Assembly: GCA_910577945.1 (NCBI GenBank) | Contig: CAJTNI010000001.1 | Location: 162,871-226,870 of the forward strand | Source of the DNA: an uncultured Christensenella sp. | GTDB lineage: Bacteria > Bacillota > Clostridia > Christensenellales > Pumilibacteraceae | Reading direction: 5' to 3' | Length of the DNA stretch: 64,000 bases | Part shown: positions 9,375 through 18,148 of the stretch, piece after piece | Layout of the letters: every line of letters begins with the position of its first letter | Numbering within the stretch: the stretch's first letter is position 1 | Program-made: the position numbers and the translations under genes | Notes under the pieces: generated by a model | Told to the model about the DNA's origin: nothing | Database searches by the model: none | The model's input: the letters and a program-made list of their open reading frames with translations, nothing else

Positions 9375-11675
9375 TCACTCCTCAACCACCGTCAAAGGCG
9401 CAAAATCGACGGCGAGAAGCATTACGCCGCCGCGCTCGAAGTCGATTTTCGCATATATACTATCGCCCTGTTTTTCTATTCCTATAACCTTGCCCTTTCC
9501 CAAACGCTTATGCGACACGGTGCAGCCCTCTTTGATTTTGTTTGCCGCGTCGCTCGCGGGCTTGGGCGCGCTTGCGGTCTTGCCGAAATCGCTTTTATAC
9601 GCGCCGACCGAGCCGCTTTGCGACTGCGAATATCCGCTCGACCTTGTACGGCCGCTCGTCGCGCCGCCGCTTCCTACGCCGTAGCTTGCGCCGTCGCGCG
9701 AGTATCCGCCGTAACCGTACGAGTCTCTGCGCGGCTTATCGTATCCGTATGCGCCTTCGTTATGCGGGCGTTCGGCTTGCTTTTCCACAAGCCCGCATTC
9801 CGTCAAGAACCGCGACGGCACGTTGAACTTGGTCTCGCCGTACAAGAACCGCGATTTGGAATAAGTGAGGAACAGCCGCTTTTTGGCGCGCGTCGCCGCC
9901 ACGTACATGAGCCGTCGCTCCTCCTCGATATGCGAGGAGGTTTCGCCCTCCGATATGCGTATCGACGGGAAAATGCTTTCCTCCAAGCCGACTACGAACA
10001 CCACGGGAAACTCCAAGCCCTTTGCGCTGTGCACGGTAGCCACCGTGACGGCGTTGTCGCCCATCAGCTCGTCGCCGTCGCTGTAAAGCGACACGGTCTG
10101 CAAGTAGTCGGACAGCGTGCCGTCGCCGTTGTTGGTTGCGAATTCGGCGACCGAATTCAAAAGCTCGTTTAGGTTTTCGAGCCGCGTTCTGTCCTCGTCG
10201 TTTTTGGAAAACAAATCGTTCACGTTAAGCACGCAGAACAGAAGATATTTAAAATACTGCACGACGCTGCCCTGCGCGGCGGTTTCCACCAATTTGGAAA
10301 GCGTCGCGGCAAGCTCGACAAGCTTGGGTTTGAGCGCGCCGCCGACCTCGTCGCCGCACGTCGTTATTACGCCGTACAGGCTCGTTTGCTTGGACGCCGC
10401 TATCCCGCGCAGCTTTTCAATTGACGCCTCGCCGATACCGCGGCGCGGAAAATTGATTATGCGCAACAGCGCCTCGTCGTCGGCGGGGTTTACAGACAAC
10501 CGCGCATACGCCAATACGTCCTTGACCTCTTTGCGGTCGAAGAACTTAAAGCCGCCGTAAACGCGGTGCGGTATGCCGTACTGCAAAAACCGCTCCTCGA
10601 ATCTGCGCGTAAGCGCGTTAAGCCGCATGAGCACTGCGCAATCTGAGTAATTATACCCGCCGTAGCTCGTCAGCTCGTAAATCGTGCGCGCCACGTAGTC
10701 CGCCTCGAACCCGTCCGTCGCCGCGCCGAAGCAAACCACTTTTTCGCCGCCGCCGTTTTCCGTCCACAGCTTTTTATCCAGCCTTTGGCTGTTGCCCTTT
10801 ATTATACGGTTGGCGACCGTCAAAATATTCGACGTGGAACGGTAGTTTTGTTCGAGCTTGAACACCTTGCACGGAAAATCGCGCTGAAAATCGAATATGT
10901 TGGCAATCGACGCTCCGCGCCAGGTGTAAATACATTGGTCCTCGTCGCCCACCGCGAAAATATTTCGATGCTTGCCCGCGAGTATTTTAACGATATCGTA
11001 CTGAATTACGTTCGTATCTTGAAATTCGTCGATATGTATGTAGCGGAATTTGTTTTGATAAAACTCGCGCGCCTCGTCGTCTGTGCGCAGCAGCCGCAGC
11101 GTTTCGATAAGCAAATCGTCGTAGTCGAGCGCATTGTTCGCTTTTAACGTTCTTTGATACTCGGCGTACGCCTTGGCGACCTGCTCCGCATCGCCCGCGT
11201 ATTTATACACGCTTTCGTATTCGTCGGGCGAAATACCCTTATTCTTGGAATCGGATATGGCGGACAGTATGCGCTTTTGCATATCGTCCTCCCAATCGTT
11301 TTCCTTGCATATTCGCCTGACGACCGACTTGGTCTCGGCGTCGCCGTAAATGGTAAAATTCTTGCCGAACCCGATTTTGTCGATAAACCGACGCAATATG
11401 CGCACGCATGCGGCATGAAAAGTAAAAATCCAAATGCCGTCGGTGTTTTCGGTCATCGTCATCAGCCGCTCGCGCATTTCGTTTGCCGCCTTGTTGGTAA
11501 ACGTGATTGCGAGAATGGAATACGGCGCAACGTTCAAATCCTTTATCAAGTGCACGATACGGTGCGTAAGCAATCGCGTTTTGCCGCTGCCCGCGCCCGC
11601 CGTTACCAGCACCGCGCCTTCGGTCTCCAACACCGCCTGCTTTTGTATGTCGTTAAGTTCTTCCGGTCTGTACAT
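9375..11675 (-). CDS. pcrA: UvrD/PcrA-type DNA helicase
   Basis: A superfamily 1A 3'-5' helicase of the PcrA group, which removes RecA and RNA polymerase from DNA and works in excision repair. The 766 residues include Walker A (AGAGSGKTRLLTHR near residue 26), FTNKAANEMRER, DEFQDTN, VGDEDQCIYTWRGA, and the late VHSAKGLEFPVVF and YVAATRA motifs. A linker rich in Gly, Ser, Tyr and Arg (roughly residues 650-710) leads to a C-terminal Tudor-like module (GCTVSHKRLGKGKVIGIE), the domain PcrA uses to bind RNA polymerase. It precedes ligA, as in Bacillus. Confidence 0.96.
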   Translation of the reverse strand: MYRPEELNDIQKQAVLETEGAVLVTAGAGSGKTRLLTHRIVHLIKDLNVAPYSILAITFTNKAANEMRERLMTMTENTDGIWIFTFHAACVRILRRFIDKIGFGKNFTIYGDAETKSVVRRICKENDWEDDMQKRILSAISDSKNKGISPDEYESVYKYAGDAEQVAKAYAEYQRTLKANNALDYDDLLIETLRLLRTDDEAREFYQNKFRYIHIDEFQDTNVIQYDIVKILAGKHRNIFAVGDEDQCIYTWRGASIANIFDFQRDFPCKVFKLEQNYRSTSNILTVANRIIKGNSQRLDKKLWTENGGGEKVVCFGAATDGFEADYVARTIYELTSYGGYNYSDCAVLMRLNALTRRFEERFLQYGIPHRVYGGFKFFDRKEVKDVLAYARLSVNPADDEALLRIINFPRRGIGEASIEKLRGIAASKQTSLYGVITTCGDEVGGALKPKLVELAATLSKLVETAAQGSVVQYFKYLLFCVLNVNDLFSKNDEDRTRLENLNELLNSVAEFATNNGDGTLSDYLQTVSLYSDGDELMGDNAVTVATVHSAKGLEFPVVFVVGLEESIFPSIRISEGETSSHIEEERRLMYVAATRAKKRLFLTYSKSRFLYGETKFNVPSRFLTECGLVEKQAERPHNEGAYGYDKPRRDSYGYGGYSRDGASYGVGSGGATSGRTRSSGYSQSQSGSVGAYKSDFGKTASAPKPASDAANKIKEGCTVSHKRLGKGKVIGIEKQGDSIYAKIDFERGGVMLLAVDFAPLTVVEE

Positions 11676-11686
11676 GTTTGTCCCTG

Positions 11687-12070
11687 TTACGCGCCCGTGC
11701 GTTCGCGGTAGTATCTGTCTTTGAGTTCTCTGAATTTATTGGACAGTTCGAGAATATATCTCTGCTTGCCCGCCGCGTCCAGCGCGGTGTAAACTTCGCT
11801 TTCTATAAGCTGACCAATCGGATTGAGCGCAACCTCGTCGCTATCCAAAATGTCGCAAACCTTTTTGTACATACGCTCGTCCGCGACGCTTTCCGTCGAT
11901 TCGTAGGTAAGCTCGCGTTTAAGCCGCAGCCGCGCACAGTCCGAGCCCGCGCCCGTATCCGCCGTTTGCGTATTGCATCCGTTCCTGACCGAATCCCAAT
12001 ACCCCATTTTGAGCCGTTGTTTTGCGAGCTGACAGCGTTTTCTCAGTTCGCCAGATTGCTTGTGCGCCAT
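11687..12070 (-). CDS. Small charged protein of unknown function upstream of pcrA
   Basis: I do not recognise this 127-residue protein. The chosen ATG (MAHKQSGEL) at 12070 has GGAGGG 10 nt upstream and its own promoter; longer readings run through that promoter and are unlikely. It is rich in Arg, Lys and Glu, has no membrane segment, and its second half looks alpha-helical (LNPIGQLIESEVYTALDAAG). It sits 11 nt before pcrA and would be co-transcribed with pcrA and ligA. A role linked to DNA repair is only a guess from position. Confidence 0.6.
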   Translation of the reverse strand: MAHKQSGELRKRCQLAKQRLKMGYWDSVRNGCNTQTADTGAGSDCARLRLKRELTYESTESVADERMYKKVCDILDSDEVALNPIGQLIESEVYTALDAAGKQRYILELSNKFRELKDRYYRERTGA

Positions 12071-12104
12071 TGTCGTATGCCCTCCGTAAGTAAGCTTTAC
12101 GGAC

Positions 12105-12132
12105 ATTATAGCACACGCGCCGCGCACGGCAA
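12105..12132 (-). promoter_or_regulatory. Extended -10 promoter for the small gene-pcrA-ligA operon
   Basis: The minus strand reads TTGCCG (12127-12132), a 16-bp spacer and TATAAT (12105-12110). TG sits one base before the -10, giving an extended -10. The predicted start is about 30 nt upstream of the ATG at 12070. Confidence 0.7.
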
Positions 12133-12213
12133 CCGTTAAGCGAAAATCGCGGTTATGCGCGAAATTTCGACAAAACTCGCCCATACGCGCGCATAACGAA
12201 CGCGCGTCGAATA

Positions 12214-13251
12214 CTAATTTATTTTATCCGCCGCGGCAAGCAACAGCCGTTCCGTGCGCTGCCAACCCAGACAGCCGTCGGTAATCGACTTGCCGTAAAC
12301 GCCGCCCGACTGCGGCTGATTGCCGTCCTCGATGTAGCTCTCTATCAAAAAGCCTTTGACGAACTTGTCGAAATCATCGGATTCGTGCGTGTTGTTAAGC
12401 ACCTCGTTGACTATACGCGGCTGTTCCAGCGGGCGCTTGCCGCTGTTGGAGTGATTGGTGTCGATAATGACGGCGGGGTTTTCCAGCTTTTCGCTCAAAT
12501 ACAGCTCGTACAGCCGCATTACGTCCTCGTAGTGATAGTTGGAAATATTATTGCCGTACACGTCCACCGCGCCGCGCAGCACGGCGTGCACAAACGGATT
12601 GCCGTAAGTCTTTACCTGCATGTCGCGGTACTTGAACTCGTTGGAGATTTGCGACGCGTAAATTGAATTGAGCAGTACGGAAAGGCTGCCGTTCATGGGG
12701 TTTTTCATACCGATTGGCAAATCGAAGCCGCTTGCGACCAGCCTGTGCATTTGGTTCTCCGACGACCGCGCGCCGACCGCGATATACGCGAGCACGTCCT
12801 CGATATAATCGTGATTGTCGGGATACAGCATTTCGTCGGCGGTAAACAGCCCGCTTTCGGCGATGACGCGCATGTGCATTTTTCTGAGCGACAGTATCCC
12901 CGCCTGAATATCGGTTTGACTGTTGTGCGGGTCGGGACTGTGGAACATGCCCTTGTACCCCTCGCCGCGCGTTCTCGGCTTGTTGGTGTACACGCGCACA
13001 AGCACGTAAATCTTGTCCTTTACTTTTTCCGCGACGCGCGCAAGCCTGCATGCGTAATCGCAAACCGCGTCCTCGTTATCTGCGGAGCACGGTCCGACGA
13101 TAAACAGCTTGCGCTTATCCTTGCCCGTAAGAATATCCTTCATCGCCTTTTCGGCGTGCGCTTTTTTTTCCTTCAACTCCTGCGGGAACGGCTCTAATTC
13201 CTTGACCTGCTCGGGCGTCATTACCGGTTTTACAATATCTATCATGTTCAC
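12214..13251 (-). CDS. 3-deoxy-7-phosphoheptulonate synthase, class I (AroG type)
   Basis: DAHP synthase condenses phosphoenolpyruvate with erythrose 4-phosphate, the first step of aromatic amino-acid synthesis. The 345-residue length and motifs fit the AroF/G/H class: FIVGPCSADNEDA, VLVRVYTNKPRTRGEGYKG, GARSSENQMHR, GMKNPMNGS, DTNHSNSGKRP and GVYGKSITDGCLGW. The start is GTG at 13251 (GAGG 8 nt upstream) or ATG two codons later. No other aromatic pathway gene is nearby, so I cannot tell which amino acid inhibits it. It is the last gene of the alr operon. Confidence 0.95.
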   Translation of the reverse strand: MNMIDIVKPVMTPEQVKELEPFPQELKEKKAHAEKAMKDILTGKDKRKLFIVGPCSADNEDAVCDYACRLARVAEKVKDKIYVLVRVYTNKPRTRGEGYKGMFHSPDPHNSQTDIQAGILSLRKMHMRVIAESGLFTADEMLYPDNHDYIEDVLAYIAVGARSSENQMHRLVASGFDLPIGMKNPMNGSLSVLLNSIYASQISNEFKYRDMQVKTYGNPFVHAVLRGAVDVYGNNISNYHYEDVMRLYELYLSEKLENPAVIIDTNHSNSGKRPLEQPRIVNEVLNNTHESDDFDKFVKGFLIESYIEDGNQPQSGGVYGKSITDGCLGWQRTERLLLAAADKIN

Positions 13252-13265
13252 AGCGGTTTCCTCTG

Positions 13266-13733
13266 TTATTTTTTATCGTCAAGTCTGGCCGTTCTGAGCT
13301 CCTCGCGGTTTGTTCTGACCACCGCCAACGTCGAGCAAAGGAAGTTTTCCATTTCCTTGAATAAATTATCGAGGTGCGTTTTTGTGCGCAATATCAGATT
13401 GTCGCACTGCGTATACGCGTTTTCTATAATGCGGTTGGACGCGATTTGCGCGTTTTTGACGACCTCGGTCTCCGATATCAGCTTGTTCGCCTTTTCCTCC
13501 GCGGCGCGGATTGTGTTTTTGGCAACCACGTCGGCGTTGGATAAAATCTCCTTGCGCTTTTGGCTTATGCGCTCGGCGTCCGTCATCGAATCGGGCAAGA
13601 CCCGAGCAAGCTTGTCGCACAAATCGGCGCAAAGCGCGATATCGGGCTTTTTGGAAAAAAAGCCGCCGCGCGAAACGTTAAGCTCCTCCCGCAGTCTGTC
13701 CAAAATATCGAGCGCTTCCGATTGCTCTTGCAT
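13266..13733 (-). CDS. Coiled-coil protein of DivIVA / ATP-synthase-b-like type
   Basis: A 155-residue soluble protein, mostly alpha-helical. The central part (about residues 60-120: AERISQKRKEILSNADVVAKN and onward) has the Ala/Glu/Lys pattern of a coiled coil. Clostridia commonly encode a similar short protein, loosely labelled ATPase or DivIVA-like, next to coaD. AAGGAGG precedes the ATG. It has no nucleotide-binding motif, so the ATPase label used for relatives probably reflects only resemblance to subunit b or E stalks. Function is unknown. Confidence 0.7.
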   Translation of the reverse strand: MQEQSEALDILDRLREELNVSRGGFFSKKPDIALCADLCDKLARVLPDSMTDAERISQKRKEILSNADVVAKNTIRAAEEKANKLISETEVVKNAQIASNRIIENAYTQCDNLILRTKTHLDNLFKEMENFLCSTLAVVRTNREELRTARLDDKK

Positions 13734-13756
13734 GTTGACGAAACCTCCTTACGATT

Positions 13757-14245
13757 TTACCCGTTATTTTTATTTCCGTACTGCGCCGAAACGCCGTCCA
13801 GCGCGGCGGGCGCGACGTAGCCTTCAAGCTTGTCCGTAACGCCCAGCGCGGCAAGCTCCCGCACTACCGTCGACGAAACGTGCGCCAGCTCGGGCGCGGT
13901 GGCGAGCAGCACGCAATCCTTGCCGCACAGCGAGCGATACACCGCGGCGAGCTCGCGCTCGTACTCGAAATCCTTGGTATTGCGCACGCCGCGCACCAGC
14001 ACGCATTCGCCCTGCGCTGTCAAAAACTCGCTCAGCAGTCCGTCGAACGGCACGACCGTAACTCCGCCGAGGTCGGCGACGGAAAGCTCCGCGATTTTAA
14101 CGCGTACTGCGAGCGGCGCGGCGCGCTTGCCCGTATCGCTCGCCACGGCGACGACCGCACCGCCGAACACGGCGAGTGCACGCTCGACAAGATTGCGGTG
14201 TCCTGCCGTGAACGGGTCAAACGTTCCCGCTATTATCGCCTTCAT
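13757..14245 (-). CDS. coaD: Pantetheine-phosphate adenylyltransferase
   Basis: CoaD adenylates 4'-phosphopantetheine in coenzyme A synthesis. The 162-residue protein shows GTFDPFTAGHRNL with the TxGH nucleotidyltransferase signature, RGVRNTKDFEYE, and HVSSTVVRE near the C terminus. ATG 14245 is preferred over a GTG two codons earlier because GAGG sits just before it. It overlaps the end of rsmD by 29 bp; the rsmD-coaD pair is conserved in most bacteria. Confidence 0.97.
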   Translation of the reverse strand: MKAIIAGTFDPFTAGHRNLVERALAVFGGAVVAVASDTGKRAAPLAVRVKIAELSVADLGGVTVVPFDGLLSEFLTAQGECVLVRGVRNTKDFEYERELAAVYRSLCGKDCVLLATAPELAHVSSTVVRELAALGVTDKLEGYVAPAALDGVSAQYGNKNNG

Positions 14246-14777
14246 TGTCACCTCGCTTGATAAATTCGAGAGCGGCAGCGCCGAAAACTCTACGGTCTAT
14301 TATACTGACTTCGGGCGGAATTATCAAGTCATTTGAGCTACTATGTTCGATAATTATAAGCCCGTCTTTTTTGAGCAATCCGTATTTAAGCATAAGCCCC
14401 AAAGCGGGCTCGGCATACCCGCTCTTATACGGCGGGTCGCAAAATATAATATCGTAGCTCGTATTTTTCAGCATGCGCAATGCTCTTCTGAAATCCGCGC
14501 ACACAAGCCGCGCGTCGATTTTGAGCTTTTTGAGATTGGCGTCGGCGTTCTTGGTATTCATATCGACAAACACGCACGACTGCGCGCCGCGCGATAACGC
14601 CTCTATTCCCAACGCACCGCTGCCGCAAAACACGTCCAAGCACTCCGCACCGCTCGGCAGCCCGCGCGACGCGAGTATGGAAAAAATGCTGCCCTTGGCT
14701 ATATCGGCGGTCGGGCGCACCTCGCCGTGCGGCGAAGTGAGCGTCGCGCCTCTGTATTTACCCGAAATTACTCGCAT
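14217..14777 (-). CDS. rsmD: 16S rRNA (guanine966-N2) methyltransferase
   Basis: RsmD methylates G966 of 16S rRNA. The protein begins MRVISGKYRG, the usual family start, and has the SAM-binding motif ECLDVFCGSGALGIEALSRGA and the catalytic DPPY tetrapeptide (IIFCDPPYKSGY). I use ATG 14777 (186 residues). The open frame upstream lies within fthC and does not resemble RsmD. It overlaps both neighbours, suggesting coupled translation. Confidence 0.95.
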   Translation of the reverse strand: MRVISGKYRGATLTSPHGEVRPTADIAKGSIFSILASRGLPSGAECLDVFCGSGALGIEALSRGAQSCVFVDMNTKNADANLKKLKIDARLVCADFRRALRMLKNTSYDIIFCDPPYKSGYAEPALGLMLKYGLLKKDGLIIIEHSSSNDLIIPPEVSIIDRRVFGAAALEFIKRGDNEGDNSGNV

Positions 14778-15330
14778 GCTTAAAGTATAGCACTTTGCTC
14801 TCGGTAACGCAACAATCGAGCGGTATATCCGTAATATCGCGCTTAAATCGAGCGCGCTGCGCGTCGAACGCAAGCCCTATCTTGAACGTATCGGCGTTAG
14901 CGAAAAACCTGTCGTAACAGCCTTTGCCGTATCCCAGCCGATATCCGTCGCCGTCGAACGCCAACAACGGCGTGACGCAGCAATCTATTTCGGGCGCTTG
15001 TCCGACGTCGGCGGCATAACAGTCGTCGGGCATATTGCCGCGCTTGTCCGCTTTGCCCAAGCTTACGACGCGGCGCGGAACGATAATTCCGTCGAGGTCG
15101 GTATACGGCGCAAATACGGTTACGCCCGAACGCGCGACAAGCCGCGATATAAGCTCCGTCGTATCCGCTTCCGAGCCTATGGAAACGTACACCATCACGT
15201 TCCCGCGCAAAAGCGGCAAAACCGACTCGGTAATCGCGTGCGACCGCTCGGGCTTGTCCCCTATCCCCGCGCGCAGCTCGATTAGCTTGCGACGCAGAGT
15301 TTGCTTGTCATACGTAAACTCTTTCCGCAC
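14758..15330 (-). CDS. 5-formyltetrahydrofolate cyclo-ligase
   Basis: This enzyme (methenyltetrahydrofolate synthetase, FthC/YgfA family) turns 5-formyl-THF into 5,10-methenyl-THF with ATP. The signature GYGKGCYDRFF is present, with a central TPLLAFDGDGYRLG region and an N-terminal basic helix (KQTLRRKLIELRAGI). At 190 residues the length is normal. It overlaps alr upstream by 23 bp and rsmD downstream by 20 bp. The family is clear; the gene name differs between species. Confidence 0.93.
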   Translation of the reverse strand: MRKEFTYDKQTLRRKLIELRAGIGDKPERSHAITESVLPLLRGNVMVYVSIGSEADTTELISRLVARSGVTVFAPYTDLDGIIVPRRVVSLGKADKRGNMPDDCYAADVGQAPEIDCCVTPLLAFDGDGYRLGYGKGCYDRFFANADTFKIGLAFDAQRARFKRDITDIPLDCCVTESKVLYFKHASNFG

Positions 15331-16309
15331 GTCCGTTAAATCCCGTCAAAACCTCGTAAATTATAGTGCCGTAGCATTTAGCCAAATACTCCGTATCCGA
15401 TTTTTCGGATATCAGGTACGCATATTCGCCAACGCGGCACGGTATGCCCGAAACGTCTATCATGCAGTAGTCCATGCACGGAACTCCGATTACGGGACAC
15501 ATATTGCCGCGCACGCGCAGATACAGCTGCTTGTCGCACCGCCTAAGCCCGTCGGCGTAGCCTATGCGCACGGTAGCTATAACCGCGTCGCGGTCGAGCG
15601 TGTAGTCGCCGTAGCCGATATGCTCGCCCGCCTGCACGCGCGATATCGCGACGATTTTCGCACGCACCTTCATGCAAATATCCAAGCCCTCTGCATACCC
15701 GTACATCGCTATACCGCAACGCGTCATATCGTACAGGTTTACGCCCGCGCCCGCAAGGGCGAGCGCGCACGAACAATACAAGTGCCGTCGGCTCTGCCAC
15801 AATCCGTCCGCAGTCAGTCGCTCGAACTCCGCCGACTGCGCCGCGGCGGACGCAATGCCGCCGTACAAATGCGAATACACCGACCACGGCTTGACGTTCA
15901 ACAGCTTGCACAGCTCCGCGATTTCCGCGAGCTTGCTCTCGCTTGCGCCCAGCCTGTTCATGCCCGTATTGACCGCGACAGAAAAGCACTTGCGCCCGGA
16001 GCGCAACAACGCCGTGAGCTGATTTGCGTCTGTAACCGTGGGAATGATATTGCTCTCGCAGGCGCGCAAATACGGCTCGATATCTCCGCCCAGCGCGAGT
16101 ATGGGGCGTTTTACGATTGACGCGAGCGCGATTGCCTCGTCCGCCGTCGCCGCGAGAAAGCAATCGACGAGCGGCTCGATATACCCCGCCGCAGCCAAGC
16201 CGTGACCGTAAGCGTCCGCTTTGACCACGGCGCAAAAGCCGTTGCCGAGCGTCGCGCGTATGCGCCTGATATTATGCCGCAAGCGCGACAAATCCACAAC
16301 CGTCTGCAT
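15308..16309 (-). CDS. alr: Alanine racemase
   Basis: A PLP-dependent racemase that supplies D-alanine for peptidoglycan. The PLP lysine is in VVKADAYGHG near residue 29. Downstream come NTGMNRLG, the conserved SRVQAGEHIGYGDY segment with the substrate-binding Tyr, and GVPCMDYCMIDV. Length (333 residues) is slightly short for the family (about 370). No Shine-Dalgarno sequence is visible before the ATG. It follows atpC by 43 bp and heads the fthC-rsmD-coaD operon. Confidence 0.95.
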   Translation of the reverse strand: MQTVVDLSRLRHNIRRIRATLGNGFCAVVKADAYGHGLAAAGYIEPLVDCFLAATADEAIALASIVKRPILALGGDIEPYLRACESNIIPTVTDANQLTALLRSGRKCFSVAVNTGMNRLGASESKLAEIAELCKLLNVKPWSVYSHLYGGIASAAAQSAEFERLTADGLWQSRRHLYCSCALALAGAGVNLYDMTRCGIAMYGYAEGLDICMKVRAKIVAISRVQAGEHIGYGDYTLDRDAVIATVRIGYADGLRRCDKQLYLRVRGNMCPVIGVPCMDYCMIDVSGIPCRVGEYAYLISEKSDTEYLAKCYGTIIYEVLTGFNGRAERVYV

Positions 16310-16352
16310 ATAGAGATATGTATGCGACGAGCTGCGAAAAAGTGACTGTTTT

Positions 16353-16730
16353 TTACTCTCCGCCCGAACTTTTTTCGCGCATGCCTTTTATGGACGCCGC
16401 GATTTTTACCTTTGCCGTTTGGTACTCGCGCGCCGAAAGCTCGCCGTCGTCGGTATTTCGGACGCGCGGCGCATCCTCCGACTCGGCATACTCGGTAATA
16501 AGCGTAACGCCGTCGGCGCTCACGCGAATAATACCATCGCCGCAGTCCGCGCTTTTATCGATGACCGACGTTTTAAAGTCGACGCGCCCGGCGCACAGGA
16601 TACCGACGCGCGGCAACGCGCCGCGCATGAACCCGACTCTGCCGTCGGTCGTCTGCACGGACAGGTATTCGACCTCGCCCGAATAAAACAACCCATCGGG
16701 CGTAACTATGCGCAGCTCGAACGTACTCAA
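16353..16730 (-). CDS. atpC: F-type ATP synthase epsilon subunit
   Basis: The epsilon subunit sits on the rotor stalk with gamma and can inhibit ATP hydrolysis. The N-terminal beta-sandwich is recognisable (LRIVTPDGLFYSGEVEYLSVQTTDGRVGFM) and a short helical C terminus follows. At 125 residues it is slightly short. It overlaps atpD by 4 bp and ends the ATP synthase operon. Confidence 0.92.
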   Translation of the reverse strand: MSTFELRIVTPDGLFYSGEVEYLSVQTTDGRVGFMRGALPRVGILCAGRVDFKTSVIDKSADCGDGIIRVSADGVTLITEYAESEDAPRVRNTDDGELSAREYQTAKVKIAASIKGMREKSSGGE

Positions 16731-18148
16731 TTAAACGCCTTCTCCTTGACCTCGTCGAGGTCGCCCACCATAAAGAACGCCGACTCGGGGTATTTGTCCG
16801 CTTCGCCCGCGAGTATGGACGCAAAGCATTCGAGCGTAGTTTCAAGCGGCACGTACCGCCCCTCAATGCCCGTAAAGTTTTTTGCGACGAACATGGGCTG
16901 CGAGAAAAAGCGTTGCAGCTTTCTCGCGCGGTGCACCAGCGCCTTGTCCTCCTCGGAAAGTTCGTCCATGCCGAGAATGGAAATTATATCGGACAAATCG
17001 TTATAGCGCTGCAAGGTAGCCTGCACGCCGCGCGCTATATCGTAATGCCGCGCGCCGAGCACCGATTTTTCCAAAATGCGACTCGTCGATTGCAACGGGT
17101 CTACCGCGGGATAAATTCCCTGCTCGACAATCTTGCGGCTGAGCACCGTCGTCGCGTCGAGGTGCGTAAAAATGGACGCGGGCGCGGGGTCGGTCAAATC
17201 GTCCGCAGGCACGTAAACCGCCTGTATGGACGTAATAGACCCGTTTTTGGTGGACGCTATGCGCTCTTCGAGCGCGCCCAGCTCGGTCGCGAGCGTGGGC
17301 TGATATCCGACCGCCGACGGAAGTCTGCCGAGCAACGCGGACACCTCCGAACCGGCTTGAACGTATCTGTAAATGTTATCGATAAACAGCAAAACGTCCT
17401 TATTCATTTCGTCGCGGAAATATTCGGCGAGCGTAAGTCCCGTAAGCGCAGTGCGCATGCGCGAGCCGGGCGGCTCGTTCATTTGCCCGAACACGAGCGC
17501 CGTTTTGTCTATGACGCCGCTTTCGGTCATGTCGCTAATCATTTCATAGCCCTCGCGACTGCGCTCGCCTACGCCCGTAAATATCGAGTAGCCGCCGTGC
17601 TTTGTGGCTACGTTGTGTATAAGCTCCATTATCAGCACGGTTTTGCCGACGCCCGCGCCGCCGAAAAGTCCGACCTTTCCGCCGCGCAAATACGGCGCGA
17701 CGAGGTCGATTACCTTAATGCCCGTTTCCATTATTTCCACGCCCGATTTTTGCTCGTAAAACTCGGGCGCTTTGCGGTGAATGGAGCGGTGCGTTTCGCC
17801 GTTTATCGGACCTCTGCCGTCAATCGGGTCGCCGAGCACGTTCATAACCCTGCCGAGCACGCTTTCGCCGACGGGCACGGAAATCGAGTGCCCCGTGCCG
17901 TACGCCTTCATTCCGCGCGCCAAGCCCTCTGTCGGTTCGAGCGCGATGCAGCGCGCCGTAGACGGCGGGATATGGCTCATAACCTCCAACGCGACAAAGC
18001 CCTCGGCGGGAGACTGCATTCCGCTCGCTATTTGGTCGCGAGTGTCGATAATTACTTTTTCGTATATCTTGGGCAGCTTGGTTTCGAACTTGACGTCCAC
18101 GACGGGTCCGAGCACGACCGAAACGCACCCGCAATTCAATTCCTTCAT
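16727..18148 (-). CDS. atpD: F-type ATP synthase beta subunit
   Basis: The catalytic subunit of F1. At 473 residues it is full length. Walker A is GGAGVGKTVLIMEL near residue 151. The catalytic Glu/Arg finger region TGVGERSREG, the Walker B region LLFIDNIYRYVQAGSEVSALLGR and the DELSEED loop are present. In the Walker B region Tyr replaces the usual Phe twice (IYRY for IFRF), a conservative change. It follows atpG with a one-base overlap. Confidence 0.97.
   Translation of the reverse strand: MKELNCGCVSVVLGPVVDVKFETKLPKIYEKVIIDTRDQIASGMQSPAEGFVALEVMSHIPPSTARCIALEPTEGLARGMKAYGTGHSISVPVGESVLGRVMNVLGDPIDGRGPINGETHRSIHRKAPEFYEQKSGVEIMETGIKVIDLVAPYLRGGKVGLFGGAGVGKTVLIMELIHNVATKHGGYSIFTGVGERSREGYEMISDMTESGVIDKTALVFGQMNEPPGSRMRTALTGLTLAEYFRDEMNKDVLLFIDNIYRYVQAGSEVSALLGRLPSAVGYQPTLATELGALEERIASTKNGSITSIQAVYVPADDLTDPAPASIFTHLDATTVLSRKIVEQGIYPAVDPLQSTSRILEKSVLGARHYDIARGVQATLQRYNDLSDIISILGMDELSEEDKALVHRARKLQRFFSQPMFVAKNFTGIEGRYVPLETTLECFASILAGEADKYPESAFFMVGDLDEVKEKAFN

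Noticed and set aside
12190..12213. Possible terminator after the DAHP synthase gene
   Set aside because: A G+C stem (ACGCGCG/CGCGCGT) is present but no T run follows it.
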